The notes: a model not told the origin generated them from the sequence alone. Positions 1 to 6,117 are shown, counted from the stretch's first letter. The stretch is DNA of 7,624 nucleotides from Alphaproteobacteria bacterium (GCA_029266795.1 JAQSWE010000115.1:1-7624), one strand, 5' to 3'. Translations and numbers: made by a program.

Positions 1-13
1 AGTTTTTTGACAT
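1..13 (-). CDS. Probable 5' end of a gene leaving the window
   Basis: An ATG on the minus strand at 13-11 opens a frame reading Met-Ser-Lys-Asn before the window ends. It is preceded by the purine-rich stretch AAAGGGAG, with about 9 nt between GGGAG and the ATG, which is a good Shine-Dalgarno arrangement. It lies just past the recA terminator and a plausible promoter, so it is probably the next gene on the recA strand. Four codons cannot identify it. In many alphaproteobacteria alaS lies after recA, but nothing here proves that. Confidence 0.45.
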
Positions 14-36
14 GCGTGAAATCTCCCTTTGCGGAA

Positions 37-64
37 AGTGTAGCGCGATAAACGAAAAAGTAAA
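37..64 (-). promoter_or_regulatory. Putative promoter for the gene leaving the left edge
   Basis: On the minus strand, TTTACT (64-59) and TACACT (42-37) are separated by 16 bp and would start transcription about 18 nt before the ATG at 13. It overlaps the T-tract of the recA terminator, so transcription could end and restart within about 30 bp. The -35 is only a 4/6 match to the sigma70 consensus. Confidence 0.35.
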
Positions 65-94
65 CGGCCCGCCTCGGGAAGAAGGCGGGCCGTT
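50..94 (-). terminator. Rho-independent terminator of recA
   Basis: A perfect 12-bp inverted repeat (63-74 with 83-94, 8-nt loop, core GGCGGGCCG) is followed on the minus strand by a T-rich stretch including TTTTT at 59-55. It lies about 60 bp after the recA stop. The strong GC stem followed by a U tract is the textbook intrinsic terminator for transcripts from the recA side. Confidence 0.85.
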
Positions 95-152
95 CGGGGT
101 AAGAAGAAAGCAATGGCTACGTCTGTTGTGTGTTAGCGGGGGTTATCAGGGG

Positions 153-1298
153 TCAGTCGGACGCCTTCTCCTTTTTGCCTTTTGCGGACGGCGAGGGCGC
201 TTCATCGTCGCCGTCGTCATTCGTCGAATCTTCCGAGCCTTGCAGCATCGTGTTGGCGACGGCATTCGCGTTGTCGCGCAGTTTTTTCTCGATGGCTTCC
301 GCGACCTTCGGGTTGTCCTTCAGGTATTTGCGGGTGTTTTCGCGGCCTTGGCCGATGCGCTCGCCGTCGAAGGAGAACCATGCGCCCGATTTCTCGACCA
401 CGCCGGCATTCACGCCAAGGTCGATGATCTCGCCCATTTTCGAAATGCCTTCGCCGTACATGATGTCGAATTCGATGACGCGGAACGGGGGCGCCAGCTT
501 GTTTTTCACGACCTTCACCTTGGTCTGGTTGCCGACGACGGTTTCCTTGTCTTTCAGCGATCCGATGCGGCGGATGTCGAGGCGGATGGAGGCGTAGAAT
601 TTCAGCGCGTTGCCGCCCGTGGTGGTTTCGGGGGAGCCGAACATGACGCCGATCTTCATGCGGATCTGGTTGATGAAGATGACGATGGTGCGCGATTTGG
701 AAATCGTGCCGGTCAGCTTGCGCAGCGCCTGGCTCATCAGGCGGGCTTGCAGGCCCATATGGCTGTCGCCCATCTCGCCTTCGAGTTCGGCGCGGGGCAC
801 GAGTGCTGCGACCGAGTCAACCACGAGCACGTCGAGCGAGCCGGAGCGCACGAGCGTATCGACGATTTCCAGCGCCTGTTCGCCGCAATCGGGCTGTGAG
901 ACGAGGAGGCTGTCGATATCGCAGCCGAGTTTCTTGGCGTAGGACGGGTCGAGCGCGTGTTCCGCATCGATGATCGCGCACTGGCCGCCGGCCTTCTGCG
1001 CTTCCGCGATGACCTGCAGGGCGAGCGTGGTTTTGCCCGAGCTTTCCGGCCCGTAAATTTCGATGATGCGGCCGCGGGGCAGGCCGCCGATGCCAAGCGC
1101 GAGGTCGAGGCCCAGTGAGCCGGTCGAGACGACTTCGACTTCCTGATGGCTGTCGCCGCCCAGTTTCATGATGGAGCCTTTGCCGAAGGCGCGTTCAATC
1201 TGGCCCAATGCGGCGTCCAGTGCCTTTTGCTTTTCAGCGGCGTTCATATCGTTGTTCTTCCCTTCAGTGCGGAGCGGTGTGACGGATGCGGATGCCAT
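153..1298 (-). CDS. recA: RecA recombinase
   Basis: ATP-dependent DNA strand-exchange protein that forms filaments on single-stranded DNA, drives homologous recombination and stimulates LexA self-cleavage in the cytoplasm. All core motifs are visible: Walker A GPESSGKT at residues 83-90, the catalytic Glu in DAEHALD at 113, the Walker B stretch LDVLVVDS at 155-162, loop L1 around EGEMGDSHMG (173-182), and loop L2 from INQIRMKIG to PETTTGGN (209-230). The C-terminal tail is acidic and then lysine-rich, typical of a RecA autoregulatory tail. The protein has 381 residues against 353 in E. coli; the extra length lies in the N-terminus and tail. The ATG at 1298 has AGAGGA 8 nt upstream; an internal ATG (Met18, at 1247) is a less likely start. 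One small oddity is QPDCGEQ at 135-141, where the usual residue is Thr (QPDTGEQ). The gene is monocistronic by layout, with its own promoter and terminator. Confidence 0.98.
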   Translation of the reverse strand: MASASVTPLRTEGKNNDMNAAEKQKALDAALGQIERAFGKGSIMKLGGDSHQEVEVVSTGSLGLDLALGIGGLPRGRIIEIYGPESSGKTTLALQVIAEAQKAGGQCAIIDAEHALDPSYAKKLGCDIDSLLVSQPDCGEQALEIVDTLVRSGSLDVLVVDSVAALVPRAELEGEMGDSHMGLQARLMSQALRKLTGTISKSRTIVIFINQIRMKIGVMFGSPETTTGGNALKFYASIRLDIRRIGSLKDKETVVGNQTKVKVVKNKLAPPFRVIEFDIMYGEGISKMGEIIDLGVNAGVVEKSGAWFSFDGERIGQGRENTRKYLKDNPKVAEAIEKKLRDNANAVANTMLQGSEDSTNDDGDDEAPSPSAKGKKEKASD

Positions 1299-1369
1299 GT
1301 GATTTATCCTCTTTTTGGATCGTTGTTCAATCTCAAACTCGGCCTTACCCCGGTTCGATCTATAAATCC

Positions 1370-1398
1370 AATGTACCTATTTCGTTCTCATGGCACAA
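1370..1398 (-). promoter_or_regulatory. Putative recA promoter
   Basis: On the minus strand, TTGTGC (1398-1393) and TACATT (1375-1370) are 17 bp apart, giving a leader of roughly 65 nt before the recA ATG at 1298. Spacing is ideal and each hexamer matches the sigma70 consensus at 4 of 6 bases. A tandem GAAC repeat directly abuts the -35, as expected for a regulator site controlling this promoter. Confidence 0.5.
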
Positions 1399-1417
1399 GA
1401 ACAAAATAGAACAAAAA
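1398..1417. promoter_or_regulatory. SOS-box-like tandem repeat upstream of recA
   Basis: Two 10-bp units, AGAACAAAAT (1398-1407) and AGAACAAAAA (1408-1417), differ only in the last base. Read on the recA strand this is GTTC-N6-GTTC with a T-rich spacer. The known alphaproteobacterial LexA operator is the direct repeat GTTC-N7-GTTC, so this differs by one base of spacing. Its position next to the recA -35 favours a LexA site or a lineage-specific variant. Binding itself is inferred. Confidence 0.5.
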
Positions 1418-1461
1418 CGATACAAATTTTCTTGACAAGTAATATCAAGGAGATAGGAGGG

Positions 1462-3336
1462 CTATTCCGAGAATACGAAGTTAAAACAGGGGCTTATATT
1501 CAGCCAGTCGCCTGTGCGCGTATTCAGCCATTTTCCGTTCGCGTCCTTCACCAAGTCGCCCTGACGGATGCCGGGGCCGAAGAGGATGAAGTCGTCAAAT
1601 TCATACGGCCATTGATAATCGATGCGGGTGCGCCATGGGATGCTATTCATGTCGATGATCTCTTCACGCAGTAACGGGACGTCGCGCCTGACACCGTCTT
1701 TTGTCTCTATTCCAAGCGTGAGCGGCGTGCCGGCGTCACCCCGTATCCGCGCCACGGTTTCCGCCACCGTCGCGGGCAGCGGCTGGCCATCGATCGAGAC
1801 AAGGCGCTCGCCCGCCATGATGCCCGCCTTCTCCGCCGGATATCCGGGTAATGCGTGTTGGGCGATCGTGCGGCCATCACTATCGGAAGTAAGGCTGAGA
1901 CCGATGCCGCCGAAGGAGGAAGCGGCGGGGCCCACATGGTACAAGCGCTGAACGCGCGGCGTTCCCGGATCGGGGCAGGTTTTATAAATTGTTTTATCAC
2001 CTGTGTTTTTGGCAATTATAACCAGCGACGGGTCTCGGGAAGGATCAATGCGTTCCGCCCGCTTGCCCATGATGAAAACCTGGAAGCCGCTTTCGCTGAT
2101 CTTTATGCTTCCGATGCCCGTGCAGCCCACTTTGATGCCGCTACTGCCCGGCGATTCCTCAGCCAATTCTTCTTCAGACTTACCGTCGCAAGTGTATTCT
2201 TTCGTCACATCTTTTAGCTGCGGGAGCTTGGGGTCAAGGGGGAGCAGGCGGAGCGTTTGTTCAGCGAGGGTTTCGTCCCGGCGGTGGACTAAAACCTTGC
2301 CATTCATAAAATCCGGCGGAAGTTTTCGCGCCTCTACCGCTGCCGCGATGAGCGTCAGCGCGTCCTTTATCTGCGGGTTTTTCGTTCCGGAGACCCATTC
2401 GTTATATATGCGCGCAGCTTTGGTGAAATCCGGGGTATAGGGTTGCGACCGTTCTTCACTCGGGCGCTGCGGTTTCGTCCCCTGTTTTTCCCGCGCATCG
2501 CGGGCGGCGACTTGGGCGCTGTAATCATTGTTGCAGCTATCGTCGATGTTGACCTCTGTCCCGCTGGTGATCGCAACGCGGCGGGTTTTTCCATCGGCGT
2601 CGGTTGCGGTCCAGATATAGGCACCCGCTGCGGTGTCGAATTTTTTCTGCAATTCGTCCGAAATAGGCGCATCGTCTTTTTTCCAGATAAGGCAGCGGTC
2701 GAGCAAGACGCTGTCGAAGGCGGGGTCGAGCCGCAATTCCATGAAATCGTCTTCCAGGTTATTGAGTCCCGGTGCCATCACGCGCACTTCGTTGCGGCGG
2801 CCATCGGCGAGGTTGAAAATCTCGACGCTGGTGAGGCGCGAGCCGTCGAGGTACAGCAATCCGTCCCAGCCGTTCATCAGGTCGCGGCCGCCATTGCCGT
2901 CGATATGCATGCCGCCGGATGCCGGCACACTGCGCGCAGCGGCAAAGGTGACGGGTGTCGCGCGTGCAATCGTGGCCTTTATTCCCGCAGCCGATTTTTC
3001 CGCGGCGAGGCGGTTTTCTTCGACCGCTCTGCGCAGCGACTTTATTTCGTTGCGTAGCGCGGTGGCGGTCCGTCGTGCTTCCTCCATGTTCTGCGCCTGC
3101 CGCTGCTGGCTCTTCGATATTTCCCGCGCAAGCACGCGGTCGATGCCGTCGGCGCCATTTTTCAGCGCGTGCAGTTCGTCGCGCAGCCTGTCGATTTCGT
3201 TTTGCTGACGGGTTTGCTGATTGCCGATGCTGTCGATTGTGCGCGTGTTGAGGAAAACCGACAGCCAGAGCCCGCAGATCACGAGCCAGCACAAAACGGA
3301 AAGCAGCAGCAGCGGATTTTTGAAATAGCGGTCCAT
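1462..3336 (-). CDS. Membrane-anchored coiled-coil PDZ-domain protein
   Basis: I do not recognise a named family for the full 624-residue protein. Residues 8-28 are a single hydrophobic segment after a short basic N-terminus, predicting an inner-membrane signal anchor with the rest in the periplasm. Residues 35-125 are charged, Gln/Glu/Arg-rich and heptad-like, probably a coiled coil. An uncharacterised middle part holds scattered cysteines (215, 268, 383, 405, 454) that could form disulfides in the periplasm. A PDZ domain occupies about 475-558, with GGIGLSL, PAEKAGIMAGERLVSIDG and a C-terminal strand. No protease catalytic domain is visible, so it is not a DegP or CtpA enzyme; a scaffold or adaptor role is an inference. 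The ATG at 3336 is chosen because it begins just before the membrane anchor and the next Met is residue 143. There is no Shine-Dalgarno; a -10-like TATACT ends 5 nt before the ATG. It lies 67 bp after deoC on the same strand. Confidence 0.85.
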   Translation of the reverse strand: MDRYFKNPLLLLSVLCWLVICGLWLSVFLNTRTIDSIGNQQTRQQNEIDRLRDELHALKNGADGIDRVLAREISKSQQRQAQNMEEARRTATALRNEIKSLRRAVEENRLAAEKSAAGIKATIARATPVTFAAARSVPASGGMHIDGNGGRDLMNGWDGLLYLDGSRLTSVEIFNLADGRRNEVRVMAPGLNNLEDDFMELRLDPAFDSVLLDRCLIWKKDDAPISDELQKKFDTAAGAYIWTATDADGKTRRVAITSGTEVNIDDSCNNDYSAQVAARDAREKQGTKPQRPSEERSQPYTPDFTKAARIYNEWVSGTKNPQIKDALTLIAAAVEARKLPPDFMNGKVLVHRRDETLAEQTLRLLPLDPKLPQLKDVTKEYTCDGKSEEELAEESPGSSGIKVGCTGIGSIKISESGFQVFIMGKRAERIDPSRDPSLVIIAKNTGDKTIYKTCPDPGTPRVQRLYHVGPAASSFGGIGLSLTSDSDGRTIAQHALPGYPAEKAGIMAGERLVSIDGQPLPATVAETVARIRGDAGTPLTLGIETKDGVRRDVPLLREEIIDMNSIPWRTRIDYQWPYEFDDFILFGPGIRQGDLVKDANGKWLNTRTGDWLNISPCFNFVFSE

Positions 3337-3341
3337 ATAAG

Positions 3342-3347
3342 AGTATA
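3342..3347 (-). promoter_or_regulatory. Possible -10 element for a leaderless PDZ-gene transcript
   Basis: TATACT on the minus strand (3347-3342) is followed by only 5 nt and then the ATG at 3336, so transcription starting at the normal distance would begin at or next to the start codon. No clear -35 is seen 16-18 bp upstream. Absence of a ribosome binding site fits leaderless translation. This could equally be AT-rich chance. Confidence 0.3.
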
Positions 3348-3403
3348 TCAGCCCAATGGTTTATAAAACCGAAAGGCCGAAATAACGTTATGTTTCCAAG
3401 CCG

Positions 3404-4231
3404 TTAATATACCGGCGGTGATGCTGGCGCGGGGCCGGAATTTTGGCCGAGGGTTTTGAGGATGTCGGTCAACACGCCGCTCGCGCCGATGCGAAATTTA
3501 TCGACGCTGATCCAGTTTTTTCCCATCATGCTTTCGGTGAGCGCGATATATTGCGCGCCGTCGCCAACGGTTTTGACGCCGCCGGAAATCTTCACGCCCG
3601 CATCGAAACCGGTGTCGCGAATACTTTGCAGCATTGTGGCAGCTGCCTCCAGCGACGCGCCGCCGGTTGCGTGTTTGCCGGTGGAGGTTTTCAGGAAGTC
3701 CGCGCCCGCATCGAGCGCGAGGACGGAGGCAGCGTATAAATCTTTGTAGTCGGTGAAAACGGAACTCTCCAAAATCACTTTGAGTTTCACATCCGGCCCG
3801 CATTCGGCGCGGCAAACACGCAGCAATTCCGCTGCTTTTTCCGCGTTTCCATTTAAAAATGATTGATGATCGAGCACGATGTCGATTTCATTCGCGCCGG
3901 ATTTGATTGCAGCGCGCGTGTCGCTCGCGGTTTTCTCCGGCGTTCCCGCGCCCGACGGAAAGTTGATGACGGTCGCGCGGTTGATGCCTTTTTGCGCGGT
4001 CGCGTTGAATGTTTGCGTCAGGAACTGCGGATAAACACAAGTCGCCGCGACATGCCCCAGTTTTCCCTGATCCGCTTTTGCGATCAGCGTGTCGATAACG
4101 GCGGGGGTGTCGGTGTCATTTAAACTGGTGAGGTCGAGGCTGTGCAACGTGGTGAGCGCAGCGGTTTCGGAAGCGGGGGCCGCTTTTGCTTTTTCGACAA
4201 GACCGGCGAGGGTGCCGGGAAAATTTTTCAT
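3404..4231 (-). CDS. deoC: Deoxyribose-phosphate aldolase
   Basis: Class I aldolase (DERA) that splits 2-deoxyribose 5-phosphate into acetaldehyde and glyceraldehyde 3-phosphate in deoxynucleoside catabolism in the cytoplasm. From the chosen start (275 residues) the active-site residues are all present: Asp117 in EIDIV, the Schiff-base Lys181 in DFLKTSTGK and the second active-site Lys215 in GVKISGG. The protein ends in Tyr, like the functional C-terminal Tyr of E. coli DeoC. SLDLTSLNDTDT near residue 31 matches the family N-terminal strand. The ATG at 4231 is preferred because AAGGA lies about 11 nt upstream and the length suits the family (259 in E. coli). The frame stays open to an ATG at 4297, which would add 22 polar residues. 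No other deo genes are in the window; the upstream neighbour is an unknown membrane protein. Confidence 0.96.
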   Translation of the reverse strand: MKNFPGTLAGLVEKAKAAPASETAALTTLHSLDLTSLNDTDTPAVIDTLIAKADQGKLGHVAATCVYPQFLTQTFNATAQKGINRATVINFPSGAGTPEKTASDTRAAIKSGANEIDIVLDHQSFLNGNAEKAAELLRVCRAECGPDVKLKVILESSVFTDYKDLYAASVLALDAGADFLKTSTGKHATGGASLEAAATMLQSIRDTGFDAGVKISGGVKTVGDGAQYIALTESMMGKNWISVDKFRIGASGVLTDILKTLGQNSGPAPASPPVY

Positions 4232-4302
4232 CCGCAAAATGTCCTTTTTTCTGGTTTGTGTCTTATCCTCGCACGTCAGTGTGTTATGGTCAAACATGAT
4301 GT

Positions 4303-4308
4303 ATAATA
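4303..4308 (-). promoter_or_regulatory. Putative deoC -10 element
   Basis: TATTAT on the minus strand (4308-4303) is a 5/6 match to TATAAT and would start transcription near 4297, which is also the first ATG of the extended deoC frame. Transcripts would then either be leaderless for the long form or carry a leader of about 65 nt for the start at 4231. The sequence 17 bp upstream (TTTAAA) is a weak -35. Confidence 0.35.
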
Positions 4309-4322
4309 TCCAGTAAGTACAG

Positions 4323-4349
4323 ATATTTAAAATATGCTCAAACTATGCT
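4323..4349. promoter_or_regulatory. Dyad and direct repeats upstream of deoC
   Basis: The AT-rich intergenic stretch contains the perfect dyad ATATTT-A-AAATAT (4323-4335) and, overlapping it, two copies of TATGCT 11 bp apart (4333-4338 and 4344-4349). They sit about 25 to 50 bp upstream of the predicted deoC start of transcription, where an activator or repressor would bind. No specific regulator is recognised. Confidence 0.25.
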
Positions 4350-4356
4350 TAAGTGG

Positions 4357-4376
4357 GAAAAGCGGTGCCAAGCCGC
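4357..4376 (-). terminator. Weak candidate terminator after the membrane-protein gene
   Basis: On the minus strand GCGG (4376-4373) pairs with CCGC (4365-4362) around a 7-nt loop, followed immediately by TTTT. The stem is short but all GC. It lies 23 bp past the stop codon at 4399 and before the deoC promoter region, the right place to separate the two genes. Read-through into deoC remains possible. Confidence 0.3.
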
Positions 4377-4398
4377 ATGTCCGAAATGGCTGGAATCA

Positions 4399-5466
4399 TC
4401 ACCGAGACAGCATCACAAGGCATAGCAGGAACAGGCCGAAGGTAATCGTCAGCGACACCTTTACATGCTGTTCCGCATCCGATTTCCACAAAAGGTAAAT
4501 GCCGCCGCCGATCGAGGCTGCGATGCCGACGGCGGTAGCGCCCAGCAGCATCATCGCGCCGCTGACGCCGGATTGCAGGCAGGCCAGCAGGGCGAGGAAA
4601 ACGGCGAGCGCGCCGAACAGCGCGAGCGTCACGCGGCCCCGCAGCGGTTCCGGCAGGCGCATGACCAGCCAATAGACGCCGTAATAGGCAAGCGAAGGCA
4701 GGGCGTAGAGCGGCCAGCTGGCCCAAGATGCCGCGCGAAAGCGCAGGCCGATCACGATGAAATCGAGCACGAAAATCGCGAGCGCGAGGCCGAGTATTTT
4801 CAAGACCACGATGCTTTGCGGCGACGCCGTGCGCGGCAGTTTCCAGCCGAGCAGCCGCATCACCAGCCACACCGCGCCCACATGGATGGCGACCAGCAGC
4901 AGCGGAAAGGCCGCACGCGTGATATCCTGCATCAGCGATGCCGCGCGTGCGAAAAATCCGGACAGCGCGCCGCCATTGCCCGTCACCATCGCAGCCAGTA
5001 GGATGGAGAAGAAAAAGAACGACCAGAACACCACCAGCTGCTCCACCGGCCGCCCCGCCAGGCCAAAGCGCCGGATAATCAGCCACGCCGCGATACAGGC
5101 AATGGCCGAGGCGCAGAACAAAAACCCGCCCAGCGCCGATTGCAGGAACGGATAAAAGCCGACCATCCACAGCGCGGCCAGCACCAATGCGCTGCGGATA
5201 AAGGACGGATGGGCGTGTGTCGTATTCGGCTCCAGCACGCGCAGGAAATAATAGGCCAGCATCGTCAGCAGCACGATGACGCCCGGATAGATGACGGAAA
5301 ATGTCAGCACATTCGTTGGCGCCGCGTTGAAGAACGATGGCGACGACCCGCCCGCATAGCGCGAGACATAGGACGACGGCGCCGGCCCCGCATTCAGCAG
5401 GTCATACGCGATCATCGGAAATGCGAGGGATAATAGAAAGAGAGTGCCGAGAAATATTCTCAACAT
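4399..5466 (-). CDS. Polytopic inner-membrane protein of unknown function
   Basis: I do not recognise the family. From the ATG at 5466 the protein has 355 residues, most of them in about ten or eleven hydrophobic segments. Approximate segments, numbered from the GTG alternative, are 5-24, 57-80, 93-111, 113-134, 145-164, 188-208, 221-245, 255-273, 281-300, 305-329 and 337-356. A polar loop between the first two segments (about 28-56, rich in Ser, Pro, Gly and Ala) probably faces the periplasm. No transporter, kinase or protease motif stands out, and there are few charged residues inside the membrane. The frame also opens with a GTG at 5475, but GGTGA lies 5 nt before the ATG at 5466, favouring the shorter form. 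The promoter region carries a CtrA-type site, which hints at cell-cycle or envelope/motility-linked expression. deoC follows on the same strand, about 100 bp past the stop to its longest possible start. Confidence 0.85.
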   Translation of the reverse strand: MLRIFLGTLFLLSLAFPMIAYDLLNAGPAPSSYVSRYAGGSSPSFFNAAPTNVLTFSVIYPGVIVLLTMLAYYFLRVLEPNTTHAHPSFIRSALVLAALWMVGFYPFLQSALGGFLFCASAIACIAAWLIIRRFGLAGRPVEQLVVFWSFFFFSILLAAMVTGNGGALSGFFARAASLMQDITRAAFPLLLVAIHVGAVWLVMRLLGWKLPRTASPQSIVVLKILGLALAIFVLDFIVIGLRFRAASWASWPLYALPSLAYYGVYWLVMRLPEPLRGRVTLALFGALAVFLALLACLQSGVSGAMMLLGATAVGIAASIGGGIYLLWKSDAEQHVKVSLTITFGLFLLCLVMLSR

Positions 5467-5531
5467 GTGCTTCACCGTGCTTGTTATATCCGCCCCGTTA
5501 TCGGAGTCGGCATTTTTTGTATGTATTTCCC

Positions 5532-5564
5532 ATTATAACGCTGGCGCGGTTAACGGGCGGTTAA
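5532..5564 (-). promoter_or_regulatory. CtrA-type box and -10 for the membrane-protein gene
   Basis: TTAACCGCCCGTTAA (minus strand, 5564-5550) is an exact TTAA-N7-TTAA, the binding motif of the alphaproteobacterial cell-cycle regulator CtrA. A perfect TATAAT (5537-5532) lies 12 bp downstream. With initiation near 5525, the box would span about -39 to -25, overlapping the -35 position, and no sigma70 -35 is present there, as in many CtrA-activated promoters. The leader would be about 60 nt. Part of the box belongs to a short repeat: GCGGTTAA at 5546-5553 and 5557-5564, then GCGGTAA at 5565-5571. Confidence 0.55.
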
Positions 5565-5575
5565 GCGGTAATTTA

Positions 5576-5603
5576 TTGTTGATCCTGCTCAGTTAAGTAT
5601 TAG
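5576..5603 (+). promoter_or_regulatory. Putative promoter of the TPR gene
   Basis: TTGTTG (5576-5581) and TATTAG (5598-5603) are 16 bp apart, with about 19 nt from the expected transcription start to the first ATG at 5629. Each hexamer matches consensus at 4 or 5 of 6 bases. It is divergent from the membrane-protein promoter, and the CtrA-type box lies 12 bp upstream of its -35, so one protein could influence both directions. Confidence 0.35.
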
Positions 5604-5628
5604 ACTCAATGGAAGTATCGAGGGAGGA

Positions 5629-6117
5629 ATGGTGGCCGCACTGGATGTTGAAATAGAAAAGGTGCGAACTCTTACTCGCCAGGGGAGGAGTGACGCTGCA
5701 ATGTCTCTTTGCCAAGAGCTTGTAGTTCAGCATCCATCGAATGCGAATGTGTGGCGTATGAGGGCGCATTTATACTTTTCGGATGGACAGTTAGATAAGG
5801 CAGAGGAGGATATCACTCACGCCTTATCGATTGATCAACAAAGTGTATTCTTCTTCACGCGGGCGCGATATCGGTTCCGTATGGAAAAATTTACAGGCGT
5901 GACCGAAGATATCGAAAGAGCCCTGCTTGCCGAGAAAATCAATCAATACGGTGATGAAACATATCTCTGGGAGTTGTATTTTTTTAGAGCAGAGGCATGG
6001 ATAAGATTAGGGCAGAAAAACAAGGCGCTTGCTGATTTGAATAATGTGCCGGATGATTTCCGGATATGGACTTTCGCTTTACGGACAAAAGCGGATTTGC
6101 TGGCGGACTGCCAATAG
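5629..6117 (+). CDS. Small TPR-repeat protein
   Basis: A soluble protein of 162 residues with no signal peptide or membrane segment. It is built of paired helices of the tetratricopeptide type at about 8-36, 40-73, 74-107 and 114-145; the second is clearest, with an alanine in AHLYF and DKAEEDITHALSID, and the last has FFRAEAWIRLGQKNKALADL. TPR domains bind partner proteins, so a role as adaptor or binder is likely, but no partner is evident. The start is uncertain: the strong Shine-Dalgarno AGGGAGGA (5621-5628) ends directly at the ATG, leaving no usable spacing, while the next codon, GTG at 5632, has 4 nt from GGAGG. Composition differs from the flanks (23 of 60 bases are G or C at 5941-6000, against 39 of 60 at 1021-1080 in recA) and it uses AGA, TTA and ATA codons. 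It is also the only gene in this stretch on the plus strand, which suggests acquisition. Short TPR proteins occur beside polymorphic toxins, but no toxin gene is seen here. Confidence 0.8.
   Translation: MVAALDVEIEKVRTLTRQGRSDAAMSLCQELVVQHPSNANVWRMRAHLYFSDGQLDKAEEDITHALSIDQQSVFFFTRARYRFRMEKFTGVTEDIERALLAEKINQYGDETYLWELYFFRAEAWIRLGQKNKALADLNNVPDDFRIWTFALRTKADLLADCQ

Noticed and set aside
12..899. Long plus-strand open frame (295 codons) opposite recA
   Set aside because: It is the antisense shadow of a highly conserved GC-rich recA gene; the translation shows no domain, and the minus-strand frame is unmistakable RecA.
1432..1437. Perfect TTGACA on the plus strand
   Set aside because: No acceptable -10 lies 16-18 bp downstream and no plus-strand gene follows, so it is probably chance. 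It is also part of a weak 5-bp hairpin (1431-1435 with 1445-1449) too short to call a terminator for the PDZ gene.
1390..1674. Plus-strand frame of 94 codons across the recA upstream region
   Set aside because: It crosses the recA promoter and the 3' end of the PDZ gene, lacks a Shine-Dalgarno and shows no family resemblance.
2443..3208. Plus-strand frames opposite the PDZ gene
   Set aside because: No ribosome binding site or recognisable domain; the minus strand has the anchor, coiled coil and PDZ in one continuous frame.
1462..3336. Annotation of the PDZ protein as an HtrA or C-terminal processing protease
   Set aside because: No Ser/His/Asp trypsin-like domain precedes the PDZ and no Ser/Lys peptidase domain follows it.
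3358..3391. Two small dyads between deoC and the PDZ gene (GGTTT-ATA-AAACC and ATAACGTTAT)
   Set aside because: Both are short, and neither is followed by a T tract or positioned like a known operator; chance is likely in an AT-rich gap.
4349..5170. 273-codon minus-strand frame overlapping the membrane-protein gene
   Set aside because: It is an alternative frame of the same GC-rich DNA with an arginine/glycine/alanine-rich, low-complexity translation and no start signal; the other frame gives a coherent set of membrane helices.
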